A stretch of DNA of 45,700 nt from an uncultured Selenomonadales bacterium (GTDB taxonomy: Bacteria > Bacillota > Negativicutes > Acidaminococcales > Acidaminococcaceae), in NCBI GenBank assembly GCA_900315805.1, contig ONAN01000014.1, forward strand, positions 1-45,700, written 5' to 3'. Shown here piece after piece: positions 8,538-16,213 of the stretch. Position 1 is the first letter of the stretch; the number at the start of each line of letters is the position of its first letter. Made by a program: the position numbers and the translations under genes. A model generated the notes under the pieces. It worked only from the letters and a program-made list of their open reading frames with translations. It did no database searches and had not been told where the DNA came from.

Positions 8538-10616
8538 TCAGGAATTGAAGATGCCCGCGAAGCGGGAATCAAACAGGTTGGATGTCCCGGCCAGCAGTTC
8601 CTTGCGCAGGTCCGGTTTCGACAGGACCTCCTGCGCGTCCTTACGGCACTTGAGCAGGACATCCGTATCTTTAAGTATATCAGCGAGCCGTAAATCCGGC
8701 AAGCCGTGCTGGCGCAAACCGAAGAGCTGGCCGGCGCCGCGCAGTTCCAGGTCTTTCTGGGCCAGTTCGAACCCGTCGTCGGAGTTATGGAGCACCGTCA
8801 GGCGGGCCAGGGTGTCCGGATCCTTGTTGTCCGTCAGGAGCACACAGTAGGACTGGTGTTCCCCGCGTCCCACGCGGCCGCGCAGCTGGTGCAGCTGGGC
8901 CAGGCCGAAGCGGTCGGCGTTCTCGACGATCATGAGGGTGGCGTTGGGGACGTTGACGCCCACTTCCACGACGGTCGTCGTCACGAGTACCTTGACGCTC
9001 CCTGCCGCGAAGGCCTCCATGACCTCGTCCTTTTCCGCCGGCTTCATGCGCCCGTGCAGCAGCGCGCAGGGAATGCCGCGCAGGAAGGTGCGCTTCAGCT
9101 CCTCGTAGACCTCGGTGACGCTGCGCACGCCTTCCATGCCTTCCGATTCCTCGATGGAGGCGCAGACGACATAGACCTGGCGCCCCGCGCGGATCTGGCG
9201 CACCATGCCCTCGTACACTTTACGGCGCATGTCGCCCGTGTAGCACAGGGTCTCGATATGCTTGCGTCCCGGCGGCCGTCCGCGCATGACCGTCGTCTCG
9301 ATATCGCCGTAGACCGTCAGGGCCAGGGTGCGCGGAATGGGGGTCGCCGTCATAATCAGCACGTCCGGGGCGAAATCGGACTTGGCGGCCAGGCGCCCGC
9401 GCTGATTGACGCCGAAACGGTGCTGCTCGTCCGTCACGACCAGGGAAAGGCAGCGGAACTGGACATCTTCCTGGAGCACGGCGTGCGTGCCGATGAGGAC
9501 CTGCAGGGAACCGTCCGCCAGGCCTTCCAGAATCTCACGGCGCTCCGCCGGTTTCGTGTTGCTCGTCAGAAGGGCGATGCGGACATCCGTACCGCGGAAG
9601 AACGACGACAGGGTCTCCAGATGCTGCTGGGCCAGGATGCCCGTCGGCGCCATGATGCAGCCCTGGTAGCCGTTCTCCGCGGCCTTCGCCAGGGCCAGGG
9701 CCGCCAGGACGGTCTTGCCGCTGCCCACGTCGCCCTGAAGCAGGCGGTTCATGGGCTTCACATCCTCCATGTCGCCGGAAATATCCTGCCAGGCCTGTTT
9801 TTGGGCCGCCGTCAGCTGGAACGGCAGGTTGCGCAGGACCTGTTTCACCAGGGCGCCGTCGCGGTCATGGTTGACGCCGAAACGGCCGTCGTAGTTGTGC
9901 TCCCGGTTCAGCATGAGGCCGCACTGCAGCAAAAACAGTTCCTCGTAGACGAGGCGCCGCTTGGCCTCCCGGAAAGCGGCCACGGACTCGGGAAAATGAA
10001 TGTTCCGCAGGGCCGTCAGGCGGTCCGGGAAGCGGTAGCGCTGCAAAAGCGACACGGGCACCGTTTCCGGCAGTCCCTTCTCCGCCGCCAGGGCCAGGGC
10101 CTGTTTCACAGCCGAACGCAGATGCTGCTGCGTCAGGGACTCCGTCAGGCTGTAGACCGGCAGGATGCCCGGCGACGGCGTGCCCCCTTCCTCGTCCTGG
10201 GGCGTGATCGTCGCCTCGCTGACGACTTTCGCAGCCGACCGGCCCGGTTTGACGCGGCCCGTCACCACGACGGTCATGCCCGGTTTCAGGCGCCGCAGGT
10301 AGTACCGCTGGGCGCCGAAGAAATACAGTTCGGCATAACCCGTCTCATCGTGCACGAGGACGACGGAATACTGCCGCACCCGCGGGGAATAGCGGTCCGT
10401 CACATTCATCAGTTCGGCCCGGAAGATCTGCTGCGACCCGTCTACCGCCAGCTCCCGGATGGTCTTCAGATGGGAAAAATCGATGTAGCTGTCTGTCCGG
10501 GGGTAATAATTCAGCAGGTCGCCGAGCGTATGGATCTCCAGCCGCTCGAACGCTTCCGCGCGCTTTTTACCGATGCCCTTGAGCACCGTCACCGGTTCCG
10601 TCCACCAGGCTTCCAT
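8538..10616 (-). CDS. recG: ATP-dependent DNA helicase RecG
   Basis: Superfamily 2 helicase that reverses stalled forks and processes R-loops and Holliday junctions. The 692-residue protein has the N-terminal OB-fold wedge domain (about 60-160), Walker A GDVGSGKT (295-302), the DEQH box (396-399), TATPIPRTL (motif III), and the C-terminal HGRM, TTVVEVGVNVPNATLMIVENADRFGLAQLHQLRGRVGRG region (motifs V/VI, partly quoted: QLRGRVGRG). Length is normal. The ATG at 10616 follows a GGGGGTATGAGG purine-rich stretch. The promoter region is shared divergently with rpmB, and the roughly 95-base leader contains a strong secondary structure annotated separately. Confidence 0.98.
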   Translation of the reverse strand: MEAWWTEPVTVLKGIGKKRAEAFERLEIHTLGDLLNYYPRTDSYIDFSHLKTIRELAVDGSQQIFRAELMNVTDRYSPRVRQYSVVLVHDETGYAELYFFGAQRYYLRRLKPGMTVVVTGRVKPGRSAAKVVSEATITPQDEEGGTPSPGILPVYSLTESLTQQHLRSAVKQALALAAEKGLPETVPVSLLQRYRFPDRLTALRNIHFPESVAAFREAKRRLVYEELFLLQCGLMLNREHNYDGRFGVNHDRDGALVKQVLRNLPFQLTAAQKQAWQDISGDMEDVKPMNRLLQGDVGSGKTVLAALALAKAAENGYQGCIMAPTGILAQQHLETLSSFFRGTDVRIALLTSNTKPAERREILEGLADGSLQVLIGTHAVLQEDVQFRCLSLVVTDEQHRFGVNQRGRLAAKSDFAPDVLIMTATPIPRTLALTVYGDIETTVMRGRPPGRKHIETLCYTGDMRRKVYEGMVRQIRAGRQVYVVCASIEESEGMEGVRSVTEVYEELKRTFLRGIPCALLHGRMKPAEKDEVMEAFAAGSVKVLVTTTVVEVGVNVPNATLMIVENADRFGLAQLHQLRGRVGRGEHQSYCVLLTDNKDPDTLARLTVLHNSDDGFELAQKDLELRGAGQLFGLRQHGLPDLRLADILKDTDVLLKCRKDAQEVLSKPDLRKELLAGTSNLFDSRFAGIFNS

Positions 10617-10651
10617 GCCTCATACCCCCTTTCACAGCGTATCCATGCACA

Positions 10652-10707
10652 GGCGGGGCGCAGGCCGCTCCGGAAATTTTCCGGGCAAGGCGCGGACCTG
10701 CCCCGCC
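10652..10707 (-). promoter_or_regulatory. Structured 5' leader of recG
   Basis: Nested inverted repeats in the recG untranslated leader. An outer GC-rich stem pairs GGCGGGG-GCAGG (10652-10664, two-base bulge) with CCTGCCCCGCC (10697-10707); an inner CCGGAAA/TTTTCCGG palindrome lies at about 10670-10684. No T tract follows on the minus strand, so it is not an obvious terminator. It may affect translation or mRNA stability; function unknown. Confidence 0.5.
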
Positions 10708-10718
10708 ATATATGCTAA

Positions 10719-10724
10719 ATTATA
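10719..10724 (-). promoter_or_regulatory. -10 box of recG promoter
   Basis: A perfect TATAAT on the minus strand, about 100 bases upstream of the recG ATG. The -35 position (AAGATA at 17 bases) is poor, so the promoter may need an activator or be weak. Confidence 0.45.
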
Positions 10725-10766
10725 CCGCATTTACCACAAAATATCTTAAACATTTTTGAAAACTAC

Positions 10767-10795
10767 TTGCTTTTCGCCTATATTTATGATAGTAT
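10767..10795 (+). promoter_or_regulatory. Promoter of rpmB
   Basis: TTGCTT (10767-10772), a 17-base spacer and TAGTAT (10790-10795), ending about 60 bases before the rpmB ATG. Confidence 0.75.
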
Positions 10796-10854
10796 ACCTT
10801 TGTTAAACTTTTGAAAGAAGCGTCAAGCTGATTCTGTGAAGGAGGTAGAACCTG

Positions 10855-11043
10855 ATGGCACAATTCTGTGAAGTATGCGGTAAGGGTGTTATGAGCGGCA
10901 ACAATGTCAGCCACTCCAACCGCCACACTAAAGCAGCCTGGAAGCCCAATATCCAGTCTGTCCGCGCACTCGTTGACGGCGAAGTAAAACGCGTAAACGT
11001 CTGCACTCGCTGCCTGCGTTCTGGCAAAATTACCCGCGCATAA
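10855..11043 (+). CDS. rpmB: 50S ribosomal protein L28 (zinc-binding form)
   Basis: Large-subunit ribosomal protein of 62 residues. It starts [11 protein letters not shown] and has the internal SHSNRHTK and [10 protein letters not shown] segments. The two CxxC pairs (CEVC, CTRC) make it the zinc-ribbon (C+) form, which in other bacteria can be replaced by a cysteine-free paralogue under zinc limitation. The ribosome-binding site AAGGAGG lies upstream of the ATG. Monocistronic, with its own promoter and a strong terminator. Confidence 0.98.
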   Translation: MAQFCEVCGKGVMSGNNVSHSNRHTKAAWKPNIQSVRALVDGEVKRVNVCTRCLRSGKITRA

Positions 11044-11057
11044 TCAGACGAGATGTC

Positions 11058-11099
11058 AAAGACCGCTCCGTTGGAACTGTTCCACGGTGCGGTCTTTTT
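11058..11099 (+). terminator. Intrinsic terminator of rpmB
   Basis: A long stem AAAGACCGC...GCGGTCTTT, with an inner CCGT-GGAA/TTCC-ACGG arm, followed by a TTTTT tract. Confidence 0.92.
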
Positions 11100-11188
11100 A
11101 CGTTTTGTAACGTTTTTTCCATTTTTTGGGTGAAATATGGAAGAAACAGTATATTTCTCGCATTTTCCGTACAATTTTAAAAAAATCG

Positions 11189-11217
11189 TTGACATCTTTT
11201 TCAAAGAGTGTTACGAT
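11189..11217 (+). promoter_or_regulatory. Promoter of the amt transcript
   Basis: Consensus TTGACA (11189-11194), a 17-base spacer and TACGAT (11212-11217). The predicted start near 11224 leaves a leader of about 150 bases before the amt ATG. Confidence 0.8.
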
Positions 11218-11228
11218 TCGCATATAGA

Positions 11229-11338
11229 AATTTGAAATGCAGAAACAAGTGCTTTTCCATTTCAAATTCTGACAGCGAAGACACAGACGTCTGACCGTCG
11301 GATTCTTTCCGACGGCCGGGCGTCTTTTTTCTTTGCTG
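11229..11338 (+). promoter_or_regulatory. amt leader: stem-loop plus terminator (putative attenuator)
   Basis: A perfect 11-bp inverted repeat AATTTGAAATG (11229-11239)/CATTTCAAATT (11258-11268) sits at the predicted transcript 5' end. It is followed by a three-tier hairpin: CAGCGAAG with CTTTGCTG outside, AGACG with CGTCT, and CCGTCGG (11295-11301) with CCGACGG (11309-11315), with a TTTTTT tract at 11325-11330. The second element is a plausible intrinsic terminator lying before the amt ribosome-binding site, so the leader looks like a transcription attenuator. I recognise no known riboswitch class or the dual hexaloop bound by ANTAR proteins. Confidence 0.65.
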
Positions 11339-11372
11339 GCGACAGTGCACATTGCGGAAAGGATGAGTGGAA

Positions 11373-13202
11373 ATGAAAAGTAAATGCAGGAGTTTGTTGA
11401 GCCTGGCGGTCCTGGCCCTCATGTTGACAGGATTCGCCACACAGGCCTTCGCGGCGGACAGTCCGGACGTCGCGCAGCGTTTTTCGTCCGCGGACACGAT
11501 CTGGGTGCTCCTGGGCGCGGCCCTGGTCCTGTTCATGCAGCCCGGCTTCGCCATGTGCGAGACCGGCCTGACCCGTGCCAAAAACGCCGGTAACATCGTC
11601 ATGAAGAACGTCATGGACTTCTCCATCGGCACCCCCATCTTCTGGATCATCGGCTTCGGCCTCATGTTCGGAACCGATATCGGCGGCATCATCGGCACGC
11701 CGGATTTCTTCGTCAGCCACTGGACCGTCGGTGACGATGCCGGCTATCCTACCATGGCCTACCTGATTTTCCAGACCGCCTTCTGTGCCACGTCGGCCAC
11801 CATCGTGTCCGGCTCCATGGCGGAACGCACCAAGTTCTCGGCCTACTGCCTGTACAGCATCGCCATCAGCCTGCTCGTCTACCCCATCTCCGGCCACTGG
11901 ATCTGGGGCGGCGGCTGGCTGGCAGCTGCCGGCTTTCACGATTTCGCCGGTTCCACGGCCGTCCACATGGTCGGCGGTATCTGCGCCGCCGTCGGTGCCA
12001 AACTACTGGGACCCCGTATCGGCAAGTATAACGAAGACGGATCCGTCAACGCCATTCCCGGCCACAGCCTGACCCTGGCCTGCCTGGGCGTCTTCATCCT
12101 CTGGTTCGCCTGGTTCGGATTCAACGGCTGCTCCACTGTCAGCATGACCGGGGACGCCACCCTGGAATCCGCTTCCCACATCTTCATGACCACCAACATG
12201 GCCCCGGCCGTGGCCGCCTGCACCGTCATGTGCTTCACGTGGCTGCGCTACGGCAAACCCGATGTGTCCATGACCCTGAACGGCTGCCTGGCCGGCCTGG
12301 TCGCCATCACGGCAGGCTGTGACGTCGTCACCGTCGGCGGTTCCTTTGTCATCGGCCTGCTTGCCGGCATCCTCGTGGTCCTTTCCGTTGAATTCTTCGA
12401 CCAGAAAGCTAAAATCGACGACCCCGTCGGCGCCATTTCCGTCCACGGTGTCTGCGGTGCCTTCGGTACCATCATGACGGGCCTGCTGGCTGAAAAGGAC
12501 GGCCTCCTCTACAGCGGCGATCCCCACTTCTTCTTCGTGCAGGTCGAAGGCGTCGTAACAGTAGCAATCTACGTCACCGTCGTCATGCTCATCATCTTCA
12601 CCCTCATTGACAAGACCGTCGGCCTACGCGTCAGCGCGGCCGATGAAATCAACGGCCTGGATTACGCCGAACACGGACTGGCTTCCGCCTATGCGGATTT
12701 CATGTTCGTTCCGGAAATCCCGGGTTCCACTTCCGCTCCGGCTCCTGCCCCCGGCACGGCCAAAGCGAAAAAGGCGGACAATGGTGCCATCGATGTACCG
12801 GCCGTCAAACCGGCCACGCCCGACGGCCATCATTATTCCCTCGTCACGATCATCACGTCCCGCGACCGTTTCCAGGCCCTCAAGGCGGCCATGGAGGAAA
12901 TCGGCATAACGGGCATGACGGCCACCGAAGTCAACGGCTTCGGCATCCAGCGCGGCTACCGCGAAATGTACCGTGGCGCCAGCGTTCCGGCCCGCCTGCT
13001 GCCTAAGATCCAGGTCGACATCGTCGTATCGGCCGTACCGGTACGCACCGTCATCGACGCCGCCAAGAAAGCCCTGTACACAGGCCGCTACGGCGACGGC
13101 AAGATCTTCGTATCCACGGTTGACAACATCGTCAAGATCCGCACGGGCGAAGAAGGATTCGACGCCCTGCAGGATTATCCCATGGAAGAAAACCATAAGT
13201 AA
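11373..13202 (+). CDS. amt: Ammonium transporter fused to a C-terminal P-II (GlnK-like) domain
   Basis: Inner-membrane ammonium channel with its regulator attached. The 609-residue product has a signal peptide (residues 1-28, cut after AFA), the eleven-helix Amt core with the conserved MQPGFAMCE, GSMAERTKF and both channel histidines (STAVHMVGG, His198, and SVHGVCGAFG), a linker rich in Ala/Pro/Lys, and from about residue 490 a complete P-II domain (GITGMTATEVNGFGIQRG, GDGKIFV, IRTGEEG). In the T-loop the Gln of GFGIQRG and the Tyr of EMYRGA are kept. The position of the uridylylated tyrosine of enteric GlnB/GlnK reads GASVP, so covalent UMP control is unlikely. The ATG at 11373 is preferred over a GTG at 11367 because AAAGGA is well spaced from it. 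A leader attenuator precedes and a terminator follows. Confidence 0.95.
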   Translation: MKSKCRSLLSLAVLALMLTGFATQAFAADSPDVAQRFSSADTIWVLLGAALVLFMQPGFAMCETGLTRAKNAGNIVMKNVMDFSIGTPIFWIIGFGLMFGTDIGGIIGTPDFFVSHWTVGDDAGYPTMAYLIFQTAFCATSATIVSGSMAERTKFSAYCLYSIAISLLVYPISGHWIWGGGWLAAAGFHDFAGSTAVHMVGGICAAVGAKLLGPRIGKYNEDGSVNAIPGHSLTLACLGVFILWFAWFGFNGCSTVSMTGDATLESASHIFMTTNMAPAVAACTVMCFTWLRYGKPDVSMTLNGCLAGLVAITAGCDVVTVGGSFVIGLLAGILVVLSVEFFDQKAKIDDPVGAISVHGVCGAFGTIMTGLLAEKDGLLYSGDPHFFFVQVEGVVTVAIYVTVVMLIIFTLIDKTVGLRVSAADEINGLDYAEHGLASAYADFMFVPEIPGSTSAPAPAPGTAKAKKADNGAIDVPAVKPATPDGHHYSLVTIITSRDRFQALKAAMEEIGITGMTATEVNGFGIQRGYREMYRGASVPARLLPKIQVDIVVSAVPVRTVIDAAKKALYTGRYGDGKIFVSTVDNIVKIRTGEEGFDALQDYPMEENHK

Positions 13203-13288
13203 AACCGCGTAAAGGATTCTTCGGAATCTGACCTTTGATAGACTCTTTCCTTACTCCTTTATTGCTTTTGTTTCGGTTGCAATCAAAA

Positions 13289-13326
13289 AGCGCTTTGGCC
13301 CTGAAAGACCAAAGCGCTCCTTTTTT
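13289..13326 (+). terminator. Bidirectional terminator between amt and the convergent zinc-ribbon gene
   Basis: A 10-bp stem AGCGCTTTGG/CCAAAGCGCT (13289-13298 and 13309-13318) with TTTTTT on the right and AAAAA on the left, so it can stop transcription from both sides. Confidence 0.9.
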
Positions 13327-13367
13327 GTTTGTGACGGAACGGACAGGACATCTTCCGGGGAAGCTGC

Positions 13368-13844
13368 TCAGTCGTCGGTCCGTTTGAAGATGGCTTCAAA
13401 GAAGCCCGGCGCTTCATCGGAATTGTCGATGACGTCCTTGTTGAAATTCAACTGCTTGCCGCATTCCGGACAGAACTTCGTGTTGGCACGGACGCGGTAT
13501 CCGCAGTACGGGCACTTGATGTAGGCCTTCATTTCCTGCAGGCGCGTCTCGTAGAATTTAAAGAACTCATCCAAGGTATGCGTGTCGTTGCGGAAGGAAT
13601 AGACTTCGATGTATTTCTTGTGCTGGTCGAAGAACATCTGTACCGTGCCGTCACCCATATCGCGGAGGGTGATGTCGTAGTACATGTTCTTTTTCTTACC
13701 GTGAATCACGTGGTTCGCTTCGTCCTTTTCCTTGACTTCGATTCCGCAATCGTTCAGGCTGTCGAAGATAACCTGCCAGGCAGTCTGGAAATCGGTTTCA
13801 TAGAGGCGGATATCCTGACATCCGCCGGCACCTTTAATGCGCAT
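13368..13844 (-). CDS. Uncharacterised zinc-ribbon protein
   Basis: A 158-residue soluble protein I do not recognise. The N-terminal 100 residues form an alpha/beta region (DFQTAWQVIFDSLNDCGIEVKEKD, HGKKKNMYYDITLRDMG, partly quoted) and the C-terminal part has a two-knuckle zinc ribbon, CPYCGYRVRANTKFCPECGK (about 111-130). The tail is acidic. The ATG at 13844 has AGGAG eight bases upstream; a GTG three codons earlier overlaps that site and is rejected. It lies downstream of rny on the same strand, separated by an intrinsic terminator whose T tract runs straight into this gene's ribosome-binding site, so it is probably expressed by read-through. No function is assigned. Confidence 0.8.
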   Translation of the reverse strand: MRIKGAGGCQDIRLYETDFQTAWQVIFDSLNDCGIEVKEKDEANHVIHGKKKNMYYDITLRDMGDGTVQMFFDQHKKYIEVYSFRNDTHTLDEFFKFYETRLQEMKAYIKCPYCGYRVRANTKFCPECGKQLNFNKDVIDNSDEAPGFFEAIFKRTDD

Positions 13845-13859
13845 AGTACCCACTCCTTG

Positions 13860-13892
13860 AAAAATAAGCCGCGAGCCATGACGGTCCGCGGC
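13860..13892 (-). terminator. Intrinsic terminator after rny
   Basis: On the minus strand a GCCGCG/CGCGGC stem (13887-13892 with 13868-13873) is followed by TTATTTTT. The T tract abuts the AAGGAG of the next gene. Confidence 0.75.
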
Positions 13893-13898
13893 CTGTTT

Positions 13899-15434
13899 TT
13901 ATTTTGCGTAATCGACAGCCCGCGTCTCGCGGATGATGACGACCTTGATCTGACCCGGATATTCCATTTCTTCTTCAATCTTCTTGGCAATATCCCGTGC
14001 CAGCAGAACGGCCTTCGTATCGTCGACGACTTCGGGTTTGACCATGATGCGGATTTCGCGACCCGCCTGTACGGCATAGCATTTTTCCACGCCGTCGAAG
14101 GACTCGGAAATCTCTTCCAATCGTGTCAAGCGTTTCAGGTAGCTTTCCAGGGTTTCCCTTCTGGCTCCCGGACGCGCTGCGGAAACGGCATCTGCCGCGG
14201 AAACCAGGACGGATTCCACGCAGGTCGGTTCGGCATCTCCATGATGCGAAGCGATGGCGTTGATGACCTGTGCCGATTCATGGAACTTCTTGGCGACTTC
14301 CACACCCAGTTCCACATGGGAACCTTCCATTTCGTGGTCGATCGCCTTGCCAATATCATGCAGCAGGCCGGCGCGTTTCGCCAGCGTTACATCGACACCT
14401 AACTCGGCAGCCATGACGCCTGCCAGCTGGGCAACTTCGATAGAGTGATTGAGTACGTTCTGACCATAGCTGGTGCGGTACTTCAGACGGCCCAGCAGCT
14501 TGATCAGCTCGGGGCGCAGACCGTTGACACCAACGGCGAACATAGCCTGTTCCCCTGCCTCCCTGATGTTCTGCTCCACTTCTTTCTGGGCTTTTTCCAC
14601 CATTTCCTCAATACGGGCCGGATGGATACGCCCATCGTTGATCAGTTTCTCAAGGGCTATACGCGCGACTTCGCGGCGTACGGGATCAAAACCGGAAATG
14701 ATGACTGCTTCCGGAGTATCGTCGATAATCAGATCTATGCCTGTCAAAGTTTCCAGCGTGCGGATGTTACGGCCTTCACGGCCGATGATACGGCCCTTCA
14801 TTTCATCATTAGGCAGGTTGACGACGGATACGGTCGTTTCTGCCACCTGATCGGCCGCGCAGCGCTGAATGGCAAGAGAGATGATTTCACGGGCCTTTTT
14901 GTCAGCCTCGTCTTTCGCTCTCTGTTCGGCTTCCTTAATCATCACCGCCGCGTCGTGTTCCACGTCGTCGTGTACCACGGCCAGCAGTTCCTTTTTAGCA
15001 TCTTCGCTGCTCAGACCGGACATGCGTTCCAGTTCCTGCAGCTGTCTCTGATACAGGGCGTCCACCTTTTCCTGCGTCGCGTTCAGTTTGTTTTCCTTGG
15101 CGGTCAACCCCTCTTCCTTCTTTTCGAAGGCTTCGATCTTGCGATCCAGGTTTTCCTCCTTGGACACCAACCGGCGCTCCTGACGCTGGATATCGTTGCG
15201 GCGCTCCTTGTTCTCGCGTTCCATGTCGGAACGCATGCGGTGAATTTCCTCTTTTGCTTCGAGCAAAGATTCTTTCTTTTTAGCTTCAATTGCCGCTTCG
15301 GCCTCTTTCAGCATGCGGTCGGCCTTCTCTTCCGCCGAGGCAAGTTTGCCTTCTGCCACGTTCTTGCGGAAAATGTAACCCGCACCGCCGCCGATGACCA
15401 ATGCGACAACAGCTGCGATAGCTTCAGTGACTAT
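13899..15434 (-). CDS. rny: Ribonuclease Y
   Basis: Membrane-anchored endoribonuclease that starts bulk mRNA turnover in many Firmicutes. The order is an N-terminal membrane helix ([18 protein letters not shown]), a long coiled coil (about 30-190), a KH domain ([19 protein letters not shown]) and an HD phosphohydrolase domain ([12 protein letters not shown], with HH in IASHHGD). The start is unusual. The only strong ribosome-binding site (GGAGGTGAG, 15440-15448) is nine bases before an ATA at 15434. An in-frame stop lies just upstream, and no ATG or GTG lies between. A TTG at 15401 has no ribosome-binding site and would delete half of the membrane anchor. Starting at ATA gives 511 residues, close to the 520 of B. 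subtilis RNase Y. It follows recA-recX after a terminator. Confidence 0.95.
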   Translation of the reverse strand: MVTEAIAAVVALVIGGGAGYIFRKNVAEGKLASAEEKADRMLKEAEAAIEAKKKESLLEAKEEIHRMRSDMERENKERRNDIQRQERRLVSKEENLDRKIEAFEKKEEGLTAKENKLNATQEKVDALYQRQLQELERMSGLSSEDAKKELLAVVHDDVEHDAAVMIKEAEQRAKDEADKKAREIISLAIQRCAADQVAETTVSVVNLPNDEMKGRIIGREGRNIRTLETLTGIDLIIDDTPEAVIISGFDPVRREVARIALEKLINDGRIHPARIEEMVEKAQKEVEQNIREAGEQAMFAVGVNGLRPELIKLLGRLKYRTSYGQNVLNHSIEVAQLAGVMAAELGVDVTLAKRAGLLHDIGKAIDHEMEGSHVELGVEVAKKFHESAQVINAIASHHGDAEPTCVESVLVSAADAVSAARPGARRETLESYLKRLTRLEEISESFDGVEKCYAVQAGREIRIMVKPEVVDDTKAVLLARDIAKKIEEEMEYPGQIKVVIIRETRAVDYAK

Positions 15435-15448
15435 TTCTTCTCACCTCC
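15432..15448 (-). promoter_or_regulatory. Ribosome-binding site and apparent ATA start codon of rny
   Basis: On the minus strand GGAGG (15444-15448) and nine bases precede ATA (15432-15434), which opens the rny frame as M(I)-V-T-E-A-I-A-A. The frame has a TGA three codons upstream of the ATA, so the start must lie at or after it. Confidence 0.7.
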
Positions 15449-15521
15449 ATCCATTCCAGACATAAAAATAAGGCACCCGCCAAAGGGTTCGCCTCGTGAC
15501 ATTCTAGGTTCTAAAGGTAAA

Positions 15522-15552
15522 ATTTTACACGATTGGTACTATATATTGTAAA
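15522..15552 (-). promoter_or_regulatory. Tentative promoter of rny
   Basis: Minus-strand TTTACA (15547-15552) and TAAAAT (15522-15527) with a long 19-base spacer, lying after the recX terminator and about 90 bases before the rny start. Confidence 0.35.
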
Positions 15553-15553
15553 G

Positions 15554-15595
15554 AAAAATCCCCTAAAAGTCAAGAAATGGCCCTGACTTTTAGGG
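15554..15595 (-). terminator. Intrinsic terminator of recA-recX
   Basis: Perfect 12-bp stem CCCTAAAAGTCA/TGACTTTTAGGG (15561-15572 and 15584-15595), followed on the minus strand by GATTTTTCTTT. Confidence 0.93.
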
Positions 15596-15646
15596 AATTA
15601 TGTAACATTGTGAACAAGGGAACAGGGAGCCTTCCGCCGGGTTGTA

Positions 15647-16213
15647 TCACAAGCCCCGGTCCGCGTCCTGTTCCGCTGCTTCCGCGGCGGCCGAACCGCC
15701 GTCCCCGCCTTCGTTTTCCAGGTCCCGGCGTGCCTGCGCCAGGACGGTATGGATCATGGAACCGCCGAAGCCCCGGGCCGTCAGGAACCGGATGAGGGCT
15801 GCCACGCCTTTTTCGGTCGTGCAGTCATACCGTCCGTCCCGGCGTTTGCGGACGAGGCTGTAGGCCGCCAGGGCCCGCTGCCGTTCTTCGTCCTCCGTAA
15901 ACTCCCGGAGCAGGACGGGAATGTACTTTTCACTCACGTTCTTCTTCCGGAGTTCCGCCTGCAGATGCAGGCGTCCGTACACTTTCTTGTTCCGCCATTC
16001 CTCAAAGACGCGCCGCGCATACCGCTCCTCGTTGAGGAGGTCGTATTCCTTCAGCTTCGCCACGGTTTCCCGGATATACGCTTCGGGCGCACCGCGCATC
16101 TTCAGGCGCTTCACCAGGTCCGGCTCGGCGTACTCGCGGCGGTCCAGCAGGGACAGGGCGTACTCGTACACCTCGTCACTTGTCGTCAGATTCCTGCTTG
16201 CCTTCCGGAACAT
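15647..16213 (-). CDS. recX: Regulatory protein RecX
   Basis: Modulator of RecA filaments. The 188-residue protein has the three-helix RecX repeats: [20 protein letters not shown], then [17 protein letters not shown], and a C-terminal repeat with [21 protein letters not shown]. The C-terminus is extended by an Ala/Glu/Gly-rich tail. I choose the ATG at 16213, with AAGGAG nine bases upstream inside recA, over an earlier GTG at 16243. It overlaps the end of recA by 38 bases, so the two genes are translationally linked and share the LexA-controlled promoter. A strong terminator follows. Confidence 0.93.
   Translation of the reverse strand: MFRKASRNLTTSDEVYEYALSLLDRREYAEPDLVKRLKMRGAPEAYIRETVAKLKEYDLLNEERYARRVFEEWRNKKVYGRLHLQAELRKKNVSEKYIPVLLREFTEDEERQRALAAYSLVRKRRDGRYDCTTEKGVAALIRFLTARGFGGSMIHTVLAQARRDLENEGGDGGSAAAEAAEQDADRGL

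Noticed and set aside
10720..11204. Small minus-strand frames opposite rpmB
   Set aside because: They overlap the L28 gene and its promoter and have no recognisable protein features.
13215..13232. Small GATTC-TTCG-GAATC hairpin after amt
   Set aside because: Five base pairs with a stable loop, but no T tract. The clear terminator is downstream at 13289-13326.
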